A DNA stretch of 64,000 nt from Spirochaetia bacterium (GCA_029880285.1 JAOUOS010000008.1:1-64000); one strand, 5' to 3'; positions 46,548 to 57,167 are shown, numbered from the stretch's first letter. The notes: generated by a model not told the origin, from the sequence alone. A program made the numbers and translations.

Positions 46548-47405
46548 ATGAATATGAGCAATAAAATAAATCAAAAATGCGATTTCCCCGTAATAAAAGC
46601 CTATCTTTCAGGAAAGGATAAATCAAAAGCATTAAACCATATAGGTGAATGTGTTTTATGTCTTGAGAAAATAACGCACTTGCAAAACGCTCTTAAAGAA
46701 AAAAAAATAAATAATATATTAAATACATCAGAAAAGCAGTCTTTACCTGATGAAAAAATATATGCTTTGGCCGAAGCGTTTCATGAAGATTTAAACAGTG
46801 TTTCAAAAAAATATTCAAAAGAAAGCGATATTTTATGGCAAGACAATATTAGTCTGGAGCTTTTTCAAATATTTCTAACAATTTTAAATCCTAAATTTGA
46901 AGAAAAACAAAAAAAAGTTCCTGAATATCTTAAGCAAATTATCGCAAATCGCTTAGAAAATGAAAGTAAAGAGTCCTCTAAAAAAACATCAGATAAATTT
47001 ATTATTAAAATCAAAGATGGCCTTCAGTTGATATCGGGCATGGCTGAAAATTTATTTTTACTGCCTGAAAGAGCAGATGCAGCTTCTTTTCGATCTGCCG
47101 CGCATGCCGAACAGGAAAACTACCCTACATCCCTGAATTTTTTCACAAAAGATGAAAATAATGAAATTTTACTATACCAGGCAGTTCAAGACGGTCCCGG
47201 TACGGTAATGCTAACTATTAAGCTACAAAATTTTGCTAAAATTCCTAAGATTATTAACTTAAAAAAAGAAAATCGTATTTTACATTCATACGCATTAAAA
47301 GAAGAACATGCTTTTTTCCCGCATATTATTCCAGGAGATTATGAAGTTGAACTTAAAGATAATAGCGGTGCTTTGCTTAAAAAAATTGATATCTCGGTAA
47401 TATAA
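46548..47405 (+). CDS. Probable zinc-binding anti-sigma-like protein
   Basis: The protein has 285 residues. The N terminus has a Cys-x(n)-His-x3-Cys-x2-Cys pattern: KCDFPVIKAYLSG then HIGECVLC, the ZAS arrangement of zinc-binding anti-sigma factors. There is no clear membrane helix. The rest has a helical middle and a beta-rich C-terminal domain (from about 190) ending in HIIPGDYEVELKDNSGA. A cytosolic anti-sigma factor for the upstream sigma-like protein is the likely role, but the large C-terminal domain is unexplained. The ATG has an AGGATA site. It ends 6 bases before the convergent rplT gene end. Confidence 0.6.
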   Translation: MNMSNKINQKCDFPVIKAYLSGKDKSKALNHIGECVLCLEKITHLQNALKEKKINNILNTSEKQSLPDEKIYALAEAFHEDLNSVSKKYSKESDILWQDNISLELFQIFLTILNPKFEEKQKKVPEYLKQIIANRLENESKESSKKTSDKFIIKIKDGLQLISGMAENLFLLPERADAASFRSAAHAEQENYPTSLNFFTKDENNEILLYQAVQDGPGTVMLTIKLQNFAKIPKIINLKKENRILHSYALKEEHAFFPHIIPGDYEVELKDNSGALLKKIDISVI

Positions 47406-47411
47406 AAAATT

Positions 47412-47765
47412 TTAACTTAAGACAGCTTTTGCTTTTTTTACGATTTCTTTAAAAGCTTCTGGTTGTCTTATGGCAATTTCACTTAAGCTTTTTCGATTAA
47501 GAGTTATTTCAGATTTATTAATTGCATCAATAAATTTTGAATAGCTTATGCCTTCTTCTCTGCACGCAGCGTTAATTCTTACTATCCAAAGAGATCGAAA
47601 ATTTCTTTTTTTCTGTTTTCTGTCGCGGTAAGCCCATACATCTGACTTCATTATGGCATCTTTTGCCGTACGAAAAAGTTTTCTTCTACCGCCACGAAAA
47701 CCTTTAGCTCTTTTTAATATTTTTTTTCTTCTATTTTTTCTTATTGTGCCGTTAACAGCTCTCAT
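47412..47765 (-). CDS. rplT: 50S ribosomal protein bL20
   Basis: The protein has 117 residues with the typical basic N-terminal helix (RKKILKRAKGFRGGRRKLFRTAKDAI) and the conserved IVRINAACREEGISYSKFI region. It is an early-assembly 23S rRNA-binding protein and represses its own operon in other bacteria. An AAGGAT ribosome site precedes its ATG. It follows rpmI by 20 bases, the usual order. infC, which normally starts this operon, is not upstream but at 58468 on the other strand. Confidence 0.97.
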   Translation of the reverse strand: MRAVNGTIRKNRRKKILKRAKGFRGGRRKLFRTAKDAIMKSDVWAYRDRKQKKRNFRSLWIVRINAACREEGISYSKFIDAINKSEITLNRKSLSEIAIRQPEAFKEIVKKAKAVLS

Positions 47766-47785
47766 AAATAATCCTTAAATACTTT

Positions 47786-47980
47786 TTATATACCAAGCAT
47801 ACGTCTAATACCCGGAAAATTCGCGGGGTGCACATACGCCGTTTCTCTTAAAGAAGATTTTCTTTTTGCCTTTTTTTTAGTTAATATATGATTTTTAAAT
47901 GCCTTTGCTCTTTTTAATTTGCCCGAACTAGTTAGACGAAATCTTTTCGCCGCGGAACGGTTTGTTTTCATTTTAGACAT
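47786..47980 (-). CDS. rpmI: 50S ribosomal protein bL35
   Basis: The start is taken at the ATG at 47980 ([14 protein letters not shown]), which aligns with the normal bL35 N terminus. The frame is open three codons further to a TTG at 47989. The length is then 64 residues. The protein is basic with [25 protein letters not shown], the family signature. It is the first gene of an rpmI-rplT pair, and a GGGT-type ribosome site is weak. Confidence 0.95.
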   Translation of the reverse strand: MSKMKTNRSAAKRFRLTSSGKLKRAKAFKNHILTKKKAKRKSSLRETAYVHPANFPGIRRMLGI

Positions 47981-48191
47981 ATTACCCAAAAATATAATTG
48001 AAACAAGCCGTCAATAATAAAGGAAAGTATGGGCAAATTTATTACTAATTTATACTAAAGCATATATTTGAGATACAAGATTTTACTAAATTATGCGATT
48101 ATTTTTGCCAAAATATATATTAAACTTTACACTGTATTTTATTTACTTGGTTTGGGTTTAAAAATTTATTAAATAAGGAGTTTTTTAGTCT

Positions 48192-49322
48192 ATGAAAACA
48201 CCAGTATTATTAATGAACAAATCAAAAATTATCAACAATTATAATGAAATTAGAAAAGCTTTTTTTGATTTTAAAGTGGCTTATGCTATCAAAGCCAATA
48301 ATAATACAGAAATACTTAACAGCTTATTAGAAGAAAACGCGTATTTTGAAACGGCTTCGTTTTTTGAGATAAAAAAACTATTATCTTTAGGTGTAAGCTC
48401 TAATAATATAATTTTTTCAAATCCAGTAAAATCTCCTGAAGAAATATATGCCGCAGTATCAAATAATATTACTGTTTTTGCTTTTGACAGCATTGGTGAA
48501 CTCGAAAAAATATATCCTTATAAAAAGAAGATTAATTTACAGTTTAGAATTGAAGTTCCTAATGAAGGCAGCTTATGGCCGCTATCTGGTAAATTTGGCT
48601 GTCCTGAAGAACTATGGGAAAAAGTGTTTTCATATATGAAAGAAAAAGAAATTGAGCTAAGCGGAATAACTTTTCATGTAGGGTCACAATGTGAAAGATT
48701 AAATAGCTGGCATATGGCTATGACAACAGCAAAAAAAGCGTTAAAACTTAGCCAAAAATATAATTTAAATCCAAATACATTAAATATAGGTGGTGGTTTT
48801 CCTGTGTATCTGGGAAGAGAAATCCCCTCGGTTAACGATATTTCAAAAATTATATATGAACATTTAAATAATTGGAAGAATGAAGGTATAAATATTACTA
48901 ATTTTTACGCCGAACCAGGCAGATTCATTACAGGCGACGCGGGAATAATAGTATCAAAAATTATCGGTATTGCAGAAAGAAAAGAAAAGAAATGGGTTTT
49001 TCTTGATACAGGTGTATTTACGGGAATGATGGAAACAATAGACGGCATTACCTATCCTATAAAATCAACCGGAAAAGGAAAAAAAGAGAGAGTAATGCTA
49101 TGCGGACCTACATGCGATTCGATGGATAAGATGTATGAAGCTGAAATCCCTTCACCTATTGTAGGGGATAAAATTTACTTTTTAAGCTCTGGGGCATATA
49201 CAACGGTTTACGCTTCAAATTTTAACGGATTTTCAATTCCTGAAGTTTTCTTATTAAAGAACATTCATGAAAAGAATTTTTTAGAATCAATTGAAAAAGA
49301 TATTGAAATAAGCTTAACTTAA
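48192..49322 (+). CDS. PLP-dependent ornithine/arginine/diaminopimelate-type decarboxylase (group IV)
   Basis: The protein has 376 residues, the length and layout of eukaryotic-type ornithine decarboxylase. K34 in YAIKANN is the PLP Schiff-base lysine. HVGSQ, GGGFP and EPGRF bind the PLP phosphate and ring. CGPTCDSMD near residue 300 carries the catalytic Cys supplied across the dimer interface, and a Tyr follows in SSGAYTTVY. The CGPTCDS form is the ornithine-decarboxylase version, so putrescine synthesis from ornithine is the best guess. A bifunctional lysine/ornithine enzyme is possible. An AAGGAG site lies upstream. No spermidine synthase is adjacent. Confidence 0.9.
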   Translation: MKTPVLLMNKSKIINNYNEIRKAFFDFKVAYAIKANNNTEILNSLLEENAYFETASFFEIKKLLSLGVSSNNIIFSNPVKSPEEIYAAVSNNITVFAFDSIGELEKIYPYKKKINLQFRIEVPNEGSLWPLSGKFGCPEELWEKVFSYMKEKEIELSGITFHVGSQCERLNSWHMAMTTAKKALKLSQKYNLNPNTLNIGGGFPVYLGREIPSVNDISKIIYEHLNNWKNEGINITNFYAEPGRFITGDAGIIVSKIIGIAERKEKKWVFLDTGVFTGMMETIDGITYPIKSTGKGKKERVMLCGPTCDSMDKMYEAEIPSPIVGDKIYFLSSGAYTTVYASNFNGFSIPEVFLLKNIHEKNFLESIEKDIEISLT

Positions 49323-49339
49323 AAACAGCTAAAAGTATA

Positions 49340-49585
49340 TTATTTACAAATTACACGGGCTGCCAGCTGATGAACTTTAACTATATTGCCTTCAGGTATT
49401 AATATCTCATGTAAAATACCTTTTTCAGGAGCCTCAAGCGAAAAAGAAGCCTTATCGGTTACTAAATCACAAAGTTCGTCACCTTTTTCAAATGATTCAC
49501 CCGCTTTTTTGTTCCATTTTACCAGTTCAATTGAATCTGTATCGCCAACATCAGGAATTACAAGGTCTGTAATTGGTTTAGTCAT
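49340..49585 (-). CDS. Stand-alone lipoyl-domain protein
   Basis: The 81-residue protein consists of a single lipoyl/biotinyl domain. The modified Lys would be K45 in the VTDKASF hairpin, which has the DKA form typical of lipoylated E2 subunits rather than the MKM of biotin carriers. PDVGDTDSIELVKWNKKAGE is the usual entry. Its gene begins at the last base of the preceding dehydrogenase gene's stop (TAATG overlap), so the two are translationally coupled. No E1, E2 core or E3 gene is near. It could be a lipoyl carrier for an unlinked complex. Confidence 0.85.
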   Translation of the reverse strand: MTKPITDLVIPDVGDTDSIELVKWNKKAGESFEKGDELCDLVTDKASFSLEAPEKGILHEILIPEGNIVKVHQLAARVICK

Positions 49586-50556
49586 TATTTTTGGGCTTTA
49601 ATTTTGTCTATACTTTCAAGAGCAATTCTTAGTGTTTCAATATCTTTTTCTTCAGGCACCAAAGGAGTTACGTTATCTGTAATACACTCATAAAAGTGTA
49701 TATGCTGGCTTTTAAGCGGATTGTCTTTATGCACATAAAGTTTTTCAACAAATGATTCCTGTGAATACTTAATTTCTTCTTTGGTAGTTAAAACAGCTCC
49801 ACTTGCCTGACGATGAATTTCAATATCTTGATTAGCATAGTTTAGCATAATATAACTTTTTTCTTGAGTAATATTCATAATTCTTTCTTTATTCTGACTT
49901 ACCCTTGAACCCACTAGCGTGGCAATACATCCATTTTCAAAGCAAAGCTGTAAAGAAGCAATATCTTCAAAATTTTCATTTTCAATATAACTACCCATAG
50001 CAGTAAAACTTGTAACCGGATATTTAACTAAGTTTAAAACAATATCTAAATCATGAATTAACATATCTAAAATTACACCTGTATCTTTAATTCTTGGCGT
50101 AAAAGGCGAAAACCGTCTTGCTTCAATAAGATATGGATCTGTTACTATTTTTTGCAGTTCAATTACCGCCCCGTTAAATCTTTCTACATGCCCTACCTGT
50201 ATAATTTTCTTTTTTGATTTTGCTATTTTCTGAAGTTCAACCGCTTCTTCTAATTTTGTTGTCATTGGTTTTTCAAGCAGAACATGGCAATCATATTCCA
50301 GAGCTTTTTTAGATATTTCATAATGTAAATGAGTAGGTACTGCAATAGTAATAGCCTCTACATCTTCAAGAAGCTTAAGATAATCTGAGTAGCTTTTCGT
50401 CTCAAATTTTGAGGCAAGCTCCATTGATCTATCTTGATTAGAATCAAAAACACCTACTAATTGATGAGTATTTAAACCCGAGAGAACATTTAAATGGTAC
50501 TGCCCCATTCGGCCTACACCTATAATGCCCATCTTCAGCTTACTTTTTTTGTTCAT
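49585..50556 (-). CDS. Gfo/Idh/MocA-family sugar dehydrogenase, GnnA-like
   Basis: The protein has 323 residues. The N-terminal NAD(P) fold is GIIGVGRMGQYH, then VPTHLHYE and the conserved EKP (LLEKPMT). GHVERFNGAVIEL and LDMLIHDLDI complete the substrate domain. The HVERFN/HDLDI pattern is what I recall from GnnA, which oxidises UDP-GlcNAc at C3 for making 2,3-diamino lipid A, as in Leptospira. No aminotransferase gnnB is adjacent, so the GnnA call is tentative and only the superfamily is secure. Coupled to the lipoyl-protein gene by a one-base overlap. Confidence 0.8.
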   Translation of the reverse strand: MNKKSKLKMGIIGVGRMGQYHLNVLSGLNTHQLVGVFDSNQDRSMELASKFETKSYSDYLKLLEDVEAITIAVPTHLHYEISKKALEYDCHVLLEKPMTTKLEEAVELQKIAKSKKKIIQVGHVERFNGAVIELQKIVTDPYLIEARRFSPFTPRIKDTGVILDMLIHDLDIVLNLVKYPVTSFTAMGSYIENENFEDIASLQLCFENGCIATLVGSRVSQNKERIMNITQEKSYIMLNYANQDIEIHRQASGAVLTTKEEIKYSQESFVEKLYVHKDNPLKSQHIHFYECITDNVTPLVPEEKDIETLRIALESIDKIKAQK

Positions 50557-50604
50557 AGCTAAAGTCTTTTTAAAATATTAAGATGCTATTGCAAGCAAAA
50601 GATT

Positions 50605-51732
50605 TTATCTAAAGCGGTTAAAAAATCCACTGCTTTGCGCTAATTCTTCTTCTAATTTTTTTACTAACTCTTTTGCCTTTGAGTTTAATGTCTTAGGTAT
50701 ATTTATAAAAACCTCTACAAGAATATCACCATACCGGCTGCCGCCTCCCATATAAGGCAATCCTTTGCCTCGTATTCGAAAGGTTGTTCCCTGCTGGGTT
50801 CCTGATGGAATTTTTAATCTTACCGAACTGCCATTTATTGTATCAACTGATATTTCACCGCCTAATATGGCCATAGTCACCGGAATTTCTATCGATGTAG
50901 TAAGATCCATTCCTTCGCGTTCAAACTTAGGATGTTTTTTTACCTGAATAACAACGTATAAGTCTCCGGGAGGGCCTCCTTTTGGTCCCGCTTCACCTTC
51001 TCCCGAAACTTTTAATCGTGTACCCGAATCAATACCGGCAGGTATACGAATATTAATAGTTCTTTTTTTCATAATCAATCCGCTGCCCCTGCACTTTGAA
51101 CATGGATTTCTAACTATTTGCCCTTCACCTGAACACTGACTACAGGTAGAAGCTATTGAAAAAAAACCTGAACTTCTTCTTACCTGACCGCTTCCCTGAC
51201 AAACCGGACATGTTTCAAGCTTACCATCATCTGAGCCGACTCCCCCGCATTTTTCGCAATGCTCTTCACGGGGTATTTGAATTTTTATTTCTTTACCATG
51301 AAAAACATCTTCAAGAGATACTTCAAGATTATATCGTAAATCAGCGCCTCTTCTTACCCTGCCTCTGGTTCGTGTTGAACCGCTGAATCCAAAACCACCC
51401 ATACCTGCAAATAAATTTTCAAATAAATCTTCAAAACTAGAACCAGAAAAAATATCTGAAAAATCGGTATATGCGCCCCTGCCAAAGCCCTGCGCCCCTG
51501 AACCCGATACACCGGCATGACCAAATTTATCATATAACTGCCGTTTTTCATCATCACGTAATACTTCGTAGGCTTCTGTCGCTTCTTTAAATTTTTCTTC
51601 TGCTTCTTGGTTTCCTTTATTTCTATCAGGATGATATTTTAAAGCTAATTTTCGATAGGCCTTTTTTATTTCATCAATAGTGGCAGAGCGCGATACACCC
51701 AGCACTTCATAATAATCTCTTTTCTCTGCCAT
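50605..51732 (-). CDS. dnaJ: Chaperone protein DnaJ
   Basis: The protein has 375 residues. It has an N-terminal J domain with HPDRN, a Gly/Phe-rich region (about 75-125) and a zinc domain with four CxxCxGxG units ([32 protein letters not shown]). The C-terminal substrate domains follow. It is a cochaperone that delivers unfolded clients to DnaK and stimulates its ATPase. Last gene of the hrcA-grpE-dnaK-dnaJ run, 16 bases after dnaK. Confidence 0.98.
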   Translation of the reverse strand: MAEKRDYYEVLGVSRSATIDEIKKAYRKLALKYHPDRNKGNQEAEEKFKEATEAYEVLRDDEKRQLYDKFGHAGVSGSGAQGFGRGAYTDFSDIFSGSSFEDLFENLFAGMGGFGFSGSTRTRGRVRRGADLRYNLEVSLEDVFHGKEIKIQIPREEHCEKCGGVGSDDGKLETCPVCQGSGQVRRSSGFFSIASTCSQCSGEGQIVRNPCSKCRGSGLIMKKRTINIRIPAGIDSGTRLKVSGEGEAGPKGGPPGDLYVVIQVKKHPKFEREGMDLTTSIEIPVTMAILGGEISVDTINGSSVRLKIPSGTQQGTTFRIRGKGLPYMGGGSRYGDILVEVFINIPKTLNSKAKELVKKLEEELAQSSGFFNRFR

Positions 51733-51748
51733 TTTTATTTATCCCAGT

Positions 51749-53662
51749 CTATTTCTTGGAATCATCATCTTCAACAACTTCTGCGTCTACAATTTTTTCT
51801 TCTTTTTCTGATTTTTTTTCTTCAGATGCGTCTTCAGGCTTAATGTTTTCCTGCTGTCCCGCCTGCTGATAAAGCTGTGAAGAATACTTGTTCATAACTT
51901 CAGTTATTTTCTGCTTTACTGTTTTCATCTTCTCAACATTTTTTTCCTGAAGTGCGTCTTTACCCTCTTTAACAGATGACTCAATTTCAGATTTTGCCGC
52001 GGCATCTAAATTTTTGGCCTCTGAAACGGCTTTCTCTATTGTATACACCATATTATCAAGCTCATTATATTCTTTGGCTGTTTCTTTACTCTTTTTATCT
52101 TCATCTGCGTGAGCTTCAGCATCCTGTACCATTTTATTTATTTCATCTTCAGAAAGACCGCTTGACGTTTCAATTTTAATTTTCTGTTCTTTATTTGTTT
52201 TTAAATCTTTAGCTGAAACATGAACAATCCCATTGGCATCAATATCAAAAGTTACTTCTATTTGAGGCATCCCTCTGGGAGCCGGAGGTATTTGAGCCAA
52301 TTGAAACCTTCCCAAGGTTCTATTGTTTGCTGCCATCTCACGCTCGCCCTGTAAAACATGAATATCAACAGCTGTTTGGTTATCAGCCGCGGTAGAAAAG
52401 ATTTCTGATTTCTTCGTTGGTATGGTAGTGTTCCGCTGAATTATTTTTGTCATAACTCCACCTAAAGTTTCTATACCAAGAGATAAAGGCGTTACGTCTA
52501 AAAGCAATACTTCATGAACATCACCAGCTAAAACGCCTGCCTGAATAGATGCACCCACGGCAACAGCTTCATCAGGATTTACGCTTTTATTTGGTTCTTT
52601 GCCAAAAATTTCTTTTACTTTATCTCTAACCGCCGGTATTCTCGAAGAACCGCCAACTAAAATTACTTCATGAATATCTGAAGGTGATACCCCCGCGTCT
52701 GCCAAAGCTTTTTTGCATGGTTCCACTGTTCTTTCTACAAGTTTTAACGTTAATTGGTTAAACTTTGCTCTGGTTAAAGTAATATTTAAATGGCGCGGCC
52801 CCGATGCATCTGCTGTTACAAACGGAATGTTTATATCAGATGTTTCTTTTCCTGAAAGTTCTATTTTTGCTTTTTCAGCAGCCTCTTTAAGTCTCTGTAA
52901 AGCCATTTTATCTTTACTTAAATCAATAGCTGTTTCTTTTTTGAACTCTTCAATAAGCCAGCTTATTATAGTTTGATCAAAATCATCACCGCCCAAGTGT
53001 GTATCTCCGTTTGTAGATTTTACCTCAAATACATTATCAGCCAGCTCTAATATAGAAATATCAAATGTACCGCCTCCTAAGTCATATACCGCAATTAATT
53101 CATTGTCTTTTTTCTTATCCAGACCGTATGCTAAAGCAGCGGCAGTAGGCTCATTTATAATTCTTACAACCTCTAAACCGGCAATTTTACCCGCATCTTT
53201 AGTTGACTGTCTTTGCTCATCATTAAAGTAAGCGGGAACTGTAATAACCGCCTTTTGTATAGAATAGCCAAGATAATCTTCAGCTGTTTGTTTCATCTTT
53301 TGAAGCACCCTGGCAGATATCTCTTCTGGCCTAAAATCTTTCTCACGGGTTTTTATTAATACTGAACTGTTTGCACCCTGCTTTATTTCATAGGGAACCA
53401 ATTTAATCTCTTCACCTACTTCATTAAATCTTCTTCCTATAATACGTTTTGCCGAACGTATTGTGTTTTCAGGATTCGTTATCATTTGATTTTTTGCAAC
53501 CTGTCCGGTTAAAATTTCACCTTTTTCTGTAAATGCTACAATTGAAGGTGTGGTTCTCGCGCCTTCTGAATTTGGTATAACAACGGGTTCCCCGCCTTCC
53601 ATAACAGCAACACAAGAATTTGTTGTTCCTAAATCAATTCCTATTATTTTTTCTTTTGACAT
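51749..53662 (-). CDS. dnaK: Chaperone protein DnaK (Hsp70)
   Basis: The 637-residue length is standard. The ATPase domain opens [34 protein letters not shown] and [14 protein letters not shown] follow, then the linker and the substrate-binding domain ([27 protein letters not shown]). The C-terminal tail is acidic (about the last 30 residues, Glu/Lys/Asp-rich). A strong AAAGGAG site precedes the ATG. Expression is presumably controlled by HrcA through the element before hrcA. Confidence 0.99.
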   Translation of the reverse strand: MSKEKIIGIDLGTTNSCVAVMEGGEPVVIPNSEGARTTPSIVAFTEKGEILTGQVAKNQMITNPENTIRSAKRIIGRRFNEVGEEIKLVPYEIKQGANSSVLIKTREKDFRPEEISARVLQKMKQTAEDYLGYSIQKAVITVPAYFNDEQRQSTKDAGKIAGLEVVRIINEPTAAALAYGLDKKKDNELIAVYDLGGGTFDISILELADNVFEVKSTNGDTHLGGDDFDQTIISWLIEEFKKETAIDLSKDKMALQRLKEAAEKAKIELSGKETSDINIPFVTADASGPRHLNITLTRAKFNQLTLKLVERTVEPCKKALADAGVSPSDIHEVILVGGSSRIPAVRDKVKEIFGKEPNKSVNPDEAVAVGASIQAGVLAGDVHEVLLLDVTPLSLGIETLGGVMTKIIQRNTTIPTKKSEIFSTAADNQTAVDIHVLQGEREMAANNRTLGRFQLAQIPPAPRGMPQIEVTFDIDANGIVHVSAKDLKTNKEQKIKIETSSGLSEDEINKMVQDAEAHADEDKKSKETAKEYNELDNMVYTIEKAVSEAKNLDAAAKSEIESSVKEGKDALQEKNVEKMKTVKQKITEVMNKYSSQLYQQAGQQENIKPEDASEEKKSEKEEKIVDAEVVEDDDSKK

Positions 53663-53682
53663 TTTTTTCTCCTTTTAGCTAT

Positions 53683-54288
53683 TTAAGTATTTGTTTCATT
53701 TTGTGTGTTTTCTTTTTCATTTGAGGCCTTTGGTTTAAACACTAAAACTTTTGCCGGTCTCAATACTTTGTTTTTAATAGAATAACCTTTTTGAAATACA
53801 TTATTTACTATATCTCTTTGTACATCCTCAGATTCCTGCACGGCAACGGCTTCCATACAGGAAGGATCAAAATCTTTATCAACAGGATTTAACTCTTCTA
53901 CATTAAACCTAGAAAAAAGATCTAATAGCTGTTTATGAATCAAATTTATTCCCTCAATAAATTTTTCGGCCGAATTTTCTTTTACAGTGCTTTTATCTTC
54001 TGCAGACGCAAACATTCTGTCAAATGAATCTAAAACAGGCATTAGCTCTGTAAAAAAGTTTCCTAATGTTAATGCTTCAAATGATTCTCTATCTTGAGCT
54101 ACTCTTTTTTTATAATTTAAAAATTCCGCTCTTTCACGTTGTAATATTATTTTTAAATCGTCTATTTCTTTATTTAATTTATTGTCTGTAGATTCGCTTG
54201 CTTGTTCATCTTCTTTTTTAATCTCTTCTTGATTTATTTCATTTTCAGGCTTGTTATTATTTTCAGCTTGCTCTTTTTTCTTACTCAT
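53683..54288 (-). CDS. grpE: Nucleotide exchange factor GrpE
   Basis: The protein has 201 residues. A charged low-complexity N terminus (Glu/Lys-rich, 1-40) leads into the long coiled coil (LKIILQRERAEFLNYKKRVAQD) and the GrpE beta domain with FEALTLGNFFTELMPVLDSFDR and VLRPAKVLV. It releases ADP from DnaK. The gene lies between hrcA and dnaK with short gaps (about 25 and 20 bases), as in one operon. Confidence 0.97.
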   Translation of the reverse strand: MSKKKEQAENNNKPENEINQEEIKKEDEQASESTDNKLNKEIDDLKIILQRERAEFLNYKKRVAQDRESFEALTLGNFFTELMPVLDSFDRMFASAEDKSTVKENSAEKFIEGINLIHKQLLDLFSRFNVEELNPVDKDFDPSCMEAVAVQESEDVQRDIVNNVFQKGYSIKNKVLRPAKVLVFKPKASNEKENTQNETNT

Positions 54289-54314
54289 CTTATAATTTAA
54301 AATTCTCCTTATTT

Positions 54315-55421
54315 TTAATTTCTTTTTTTATTTTTTGTTTCTATTAATTTCTTTCTAATTATTTTTTCGTTTATATCTTCAAACGAATATTCCATATTTT
54401 GGTTAAGATATTTAGACAATAATTCTGCTCCGTAATCTATGGTAGGAATTATTTTTTCATAGGGCATTCGGCTCATACCAATGACGCCAAGAGCTCCTAT
54501 ATCTCTGCCCCCTAAAGAATAACCTTTTGTTAAGATAGAAACTCCCGCTAGATGATCACCATTAATTTCTATACCTACCTTACCGCAAACTCCATTTTTA
54601 ATCTTTGTTTGATTGATAAGTTCACAAACAAAATCTTTATCTGCAAGTTTATTGATTACTTTTTCTGCTTTTTCTTTAGGCGGTATAGTTTCTAGTATCT
54701 TTTGAAACAAATTAGATTCTCCCTCTAGGTAAACTTCCTGATTAGGCGGATTATATACAAGTGACTGTACTATAACAGCGGCAATGTCACTTAAGTCTTG
54801 AAGTTCACTTGAAGCATCTAATATAAAGTTTAATTCTTTTTCTTGAATATCAGAAAGTTCGTAACCTTTTATTCTTTGATTTAGGTAACGGCTGATTTTA
54901 TATAACTCTTCCTGAGTAACCCTTTTTTCAATTCTAATTTTTTTTTGATATACAGAGTTTGAAGCGCTTACCATTATTAATAGTATTAAATTATCAGAAA
55001 CAGATACAAGTTCAATATGATTAATAATGCTGCTGGCCGCTTTAGGAGAAAGAACATATCCAGCAAAATTTGAAGTTGAAGCCAGCAAGTGAGCTGTAGT
55101 TTTTAACAGCTGATCAAACTGTAACGCTGCCTGCCGATATATTTCATCAATTTCAGCTTTTTGTGAAGCGGCGTCTTCATAAAACTCAGACAAGTTATTA
55201 ATATATAATTGAAATGCGTCATCGGTAGGCAGTCTTCCCGCTGATGTATGCGGACGGGATAAAAAACCCATTTGCTCAAGAATAGACATTTCTTTTCTAA
55301 CAGTTGCCGATGAAATATTCATGCCAAATTTTTGAACCAATACCTGTGAGCCTACAGGTTCCCCTGTCATAACAAACTCACTTACTATTGTATGAATAAT
55401 TTCAGCTTGTCTTTCTGTCAT
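54315..55421 (-). CDS. hrcA: Heat-inducible transcription repressor HrcA
   Basis: The protein has 368 residues. The N-terminal winged helix reads MTERQAEIIHTIVSEFVMTGEPVGSQ and then ISSATVRKEMSILEQMGFLSRPHTSAGRLPTD, the HrcA signature. The rest is the GAF-like domain ending in GVIGMSRMPYEKIIPTIDYGAEL. HrcA represses the heat-shock operon by binding a CIRCE inverted repeat and is activated by GroEL. It is the first gene of the operon, consistent with autoregulation by the CIRCE-like element 26 bases upstream of its start. Confidence 0.98.
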   Translation of the reverse strand: MTERQAEIIHTIVSEFVMTGEPVGSQVLVQKFGMNISSATVRKEMSILEQMGFLSRPHTSAGRLPTDDAFQLYINNLSEFYEDAASQKAEIDEIYRQAALQFDQLLKTTAHLLASTSNFAGYVLSPKAASSIINHIELVSVSDNLILLIMVSASNSVYQKKIRIEKRVTQEELYKISRYLNQRIKGYELSDIQEKELNFILDASSELQDLSDIAAVIVQSLVYNPPNQEVYLEGESNLFQKILETIPPKEKAEKVINKLADKDFVCELINQTKIKNGVCGKVGIEINGDHLAGVSILTKGYSLGGRDIGALGVIGMSRMPYEKIIPTIDYGAELLSKYLNQNMEYSFEDINEKIIRKKLIETKNKKRN

Positions 55422-55446
55422 AAATAGCGACCTTGCTTATAAACTG

Positions 55447-55473
55447 TTAGCGCTTAATGCCCTTGACTGCCAA
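55447..55473 (-). promoter_or_regulatory. CIRCE-like HrcA operator, degenerate
   Basis: TTAGCGCTT, a 9-base spacer and GACTGCCAA occupy 55447-55473. The CIRCE consensus is TTAGCACTC-N9-GAGTGCTAA, so each arm matches 7 of 9 bases and the spacer length is exact. The element lies 26 bases upstream of the hrcA start. With HrcA encoded next to it, it is probably its operator, although the arms are weaker than usual. Confidence 0.7.
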
Positions 55474-55607
55474 TATTAAATAAGGTAATAAATCGTAGAT
55501 ATATCGTCAAACATTATTTAATTTTAATATAATTTATTATTAAAAGATTTACAGCCAGATATATAAATAATAATTAATATTATACTAACATATAAAGAGA
55601 ATTTGTT

Positions 55608-57167
55608 TTGAAACCCAACAATCAAAAAGTGCTTCTTGTCATATTAGACGGCTTTGGAATAAATCCTAATGAAAATGAAATAGGAAATGCCATAAAAGAA
55701 GCCAAAACACCAAACCTTGATAAACTTTTTAAAGAATATCCCTCTTCTCAAATACATACATCGGGAAAACATGTGGGCCTGCCCGATGGACAAATGGGTA
55801 ATTCAGAAGTCGGTCACTTAAATATAGGAGCGGGAAGAATTGTATATAGCGATATTGTAAGAATTTCAAAAGGATTAAATTATAAAACGCTTAAAAAAAA
55901 CAGTGAATTTATAAACCTTATCTCTTATCTAAAAAAATCGGGCGGCAGACTTCATCTTATGGGTTTATTATCTGACGGGGGAGTTCACTCTCTTCAGGAA
56001 CATTTACATAAACTACTTTTATTATTAAAAGAAAATTATTCTGAAATTAATACTTATATCCATGCTTTTTTAGACGGTAGAGATACTGCGCCTAAAAGCG
56101 CGATCCACTTTGTAAATGAACTAATTGAATATACTAAATCTATTAAATACGCAAGTTTAGCAACAATTATAGGCAGATATTATGCCATGGATAGAGATAA
56201 CCGCTGGGAAAGAACCGAAAAAGCATACGCGCTATTATCAGAAGGCAGTGGTATGTTTTATACAAATGCCGAAGAAGCTATTCAGAATGCTTATGAAAAC
56301 AATGAAACGGATGAATTTATGCATTCAATATTAACAGATGAAAAAGGAATTATTAAAGATAAAGACGCCATATTATTTTTTAACTTTAGAGCAGACAGAG
56401 CCCGCCAAATTACAAGAGCTTTCACCGAAAAAAACTTTTCAGAATTTCAAAAGAATAAAAACTTAGATATTCATTTTGTATGTATGACCCAATATCACGA
56501 AGATTTTAATCTACCGGTTCTTTTTAAACCAATCTCTATGAACAATCTTTTAGGAGAAGTTATTTCAAAAAATAATTTAAAACAGCTTCGAATATCTGAA
56601 ACTGAAAAATACGCGCATATAACATTTTTTTTTAACGGAGGTATTGATACGCCTTTTCAAGGTGAAGATAGAAAATTAATACCATCACCAGATGTGTCTA
56701 CGTATGACCTGCAGCCAGAAATGAGTGCTTATGAAATAAAAGATAAAACAATAAAAGCCCTAAAAACAAGAAACTATGATTTAATAGTTTTAAATTTCGC
56801 TAATGGAGATATGGTGGGACATACAGGTATCTTCAAGGCCGCTGTTACAGCAGTAGAAACTCTTGACATTTGTGTTGGTGAAATTGTTAAAGAAGCCCTA
56901 AAAAATGAATATTCAATTTTAATAACGGCTGATCACGGCAACTGTGAAAAGATGCTTGCCGACGATAAAACAACACCGTTTACTCAGCATACAACATTTA
57001 ATACTCCTTTGCTGCTTATAGATAACCATTTTACTAATAAAAAAATTAAATTAACAAACGGTAGACTATGCGATATAGCTCCTACCATTCTTAAAATTAT
57101 GGGTATTTCAATTCCTAAAGGTGAAAACGGAATGACAGGTGAAGTTTTAATAGATAAACCTCAATAA
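55608..57167 (+). CDS. gpmI: 2,3-bisphosphoglycerate-independent phosphoglycerate mutase
   Basis: The protein has 519 residues. The nucleophile is Ser66 in [15 protein letters not shown], with ILDGFGIN metal ligands before it and [12 protein letters not shown] and [10 protein letters not shown] near the end binding two Mn2+ ions. [15 protein letters not shown] is also diagnostic. It interconverts 3- and 2-phosphoglycerate in glycolysis. The start is TTG at 55608, with AAAGAGA some bases before it. The protein N terminus fits the family from there. Confidence 0.97.
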   Translation: MKPNNQKVLLVILDGFGINPNENEIGNAIKEAKTPNLDKLFKEYPSSQIHTSGKHVGLPDGQMGNSEVGHLNIGAGRIVYSDIVRISKGLNYKTLKKNSEFINLISYLKKSGGRLHLMGLLSDGGVHSLQEHLHKLLLLLKENYSEINTYIHAFLDGRDTAPKSAIHFVNELIEYTKSIKYASLATIIGRYYAMDRDNRWERTEKAYALLSEGSGMFYTNAEEAIQNAYENNETDEFMHSILTDEKGIIKDKDAILFFNFRADRARQITRAFTEKNFSEFQKNKNLDIHFVCMTQYHEDFNLPVLFKPISMNNLLGEVISKNNLKQLRISETEKYAHITFFFNGGIDTPFQGEDRKLIPSPDVSTYDLQPEMSAYEIKDKTIKALKTRNYDLIVLNFANGDMVGHTGIFKAAVTAVETLDICVGEIVKEALKNEYSILITADHGNCEKMLADDKTTPFTQHTTFNTPLLLIDNHFTNKKIKLTNGRLCDIAPTILKIMGISIPKGENGMTGEVLIDKPQ

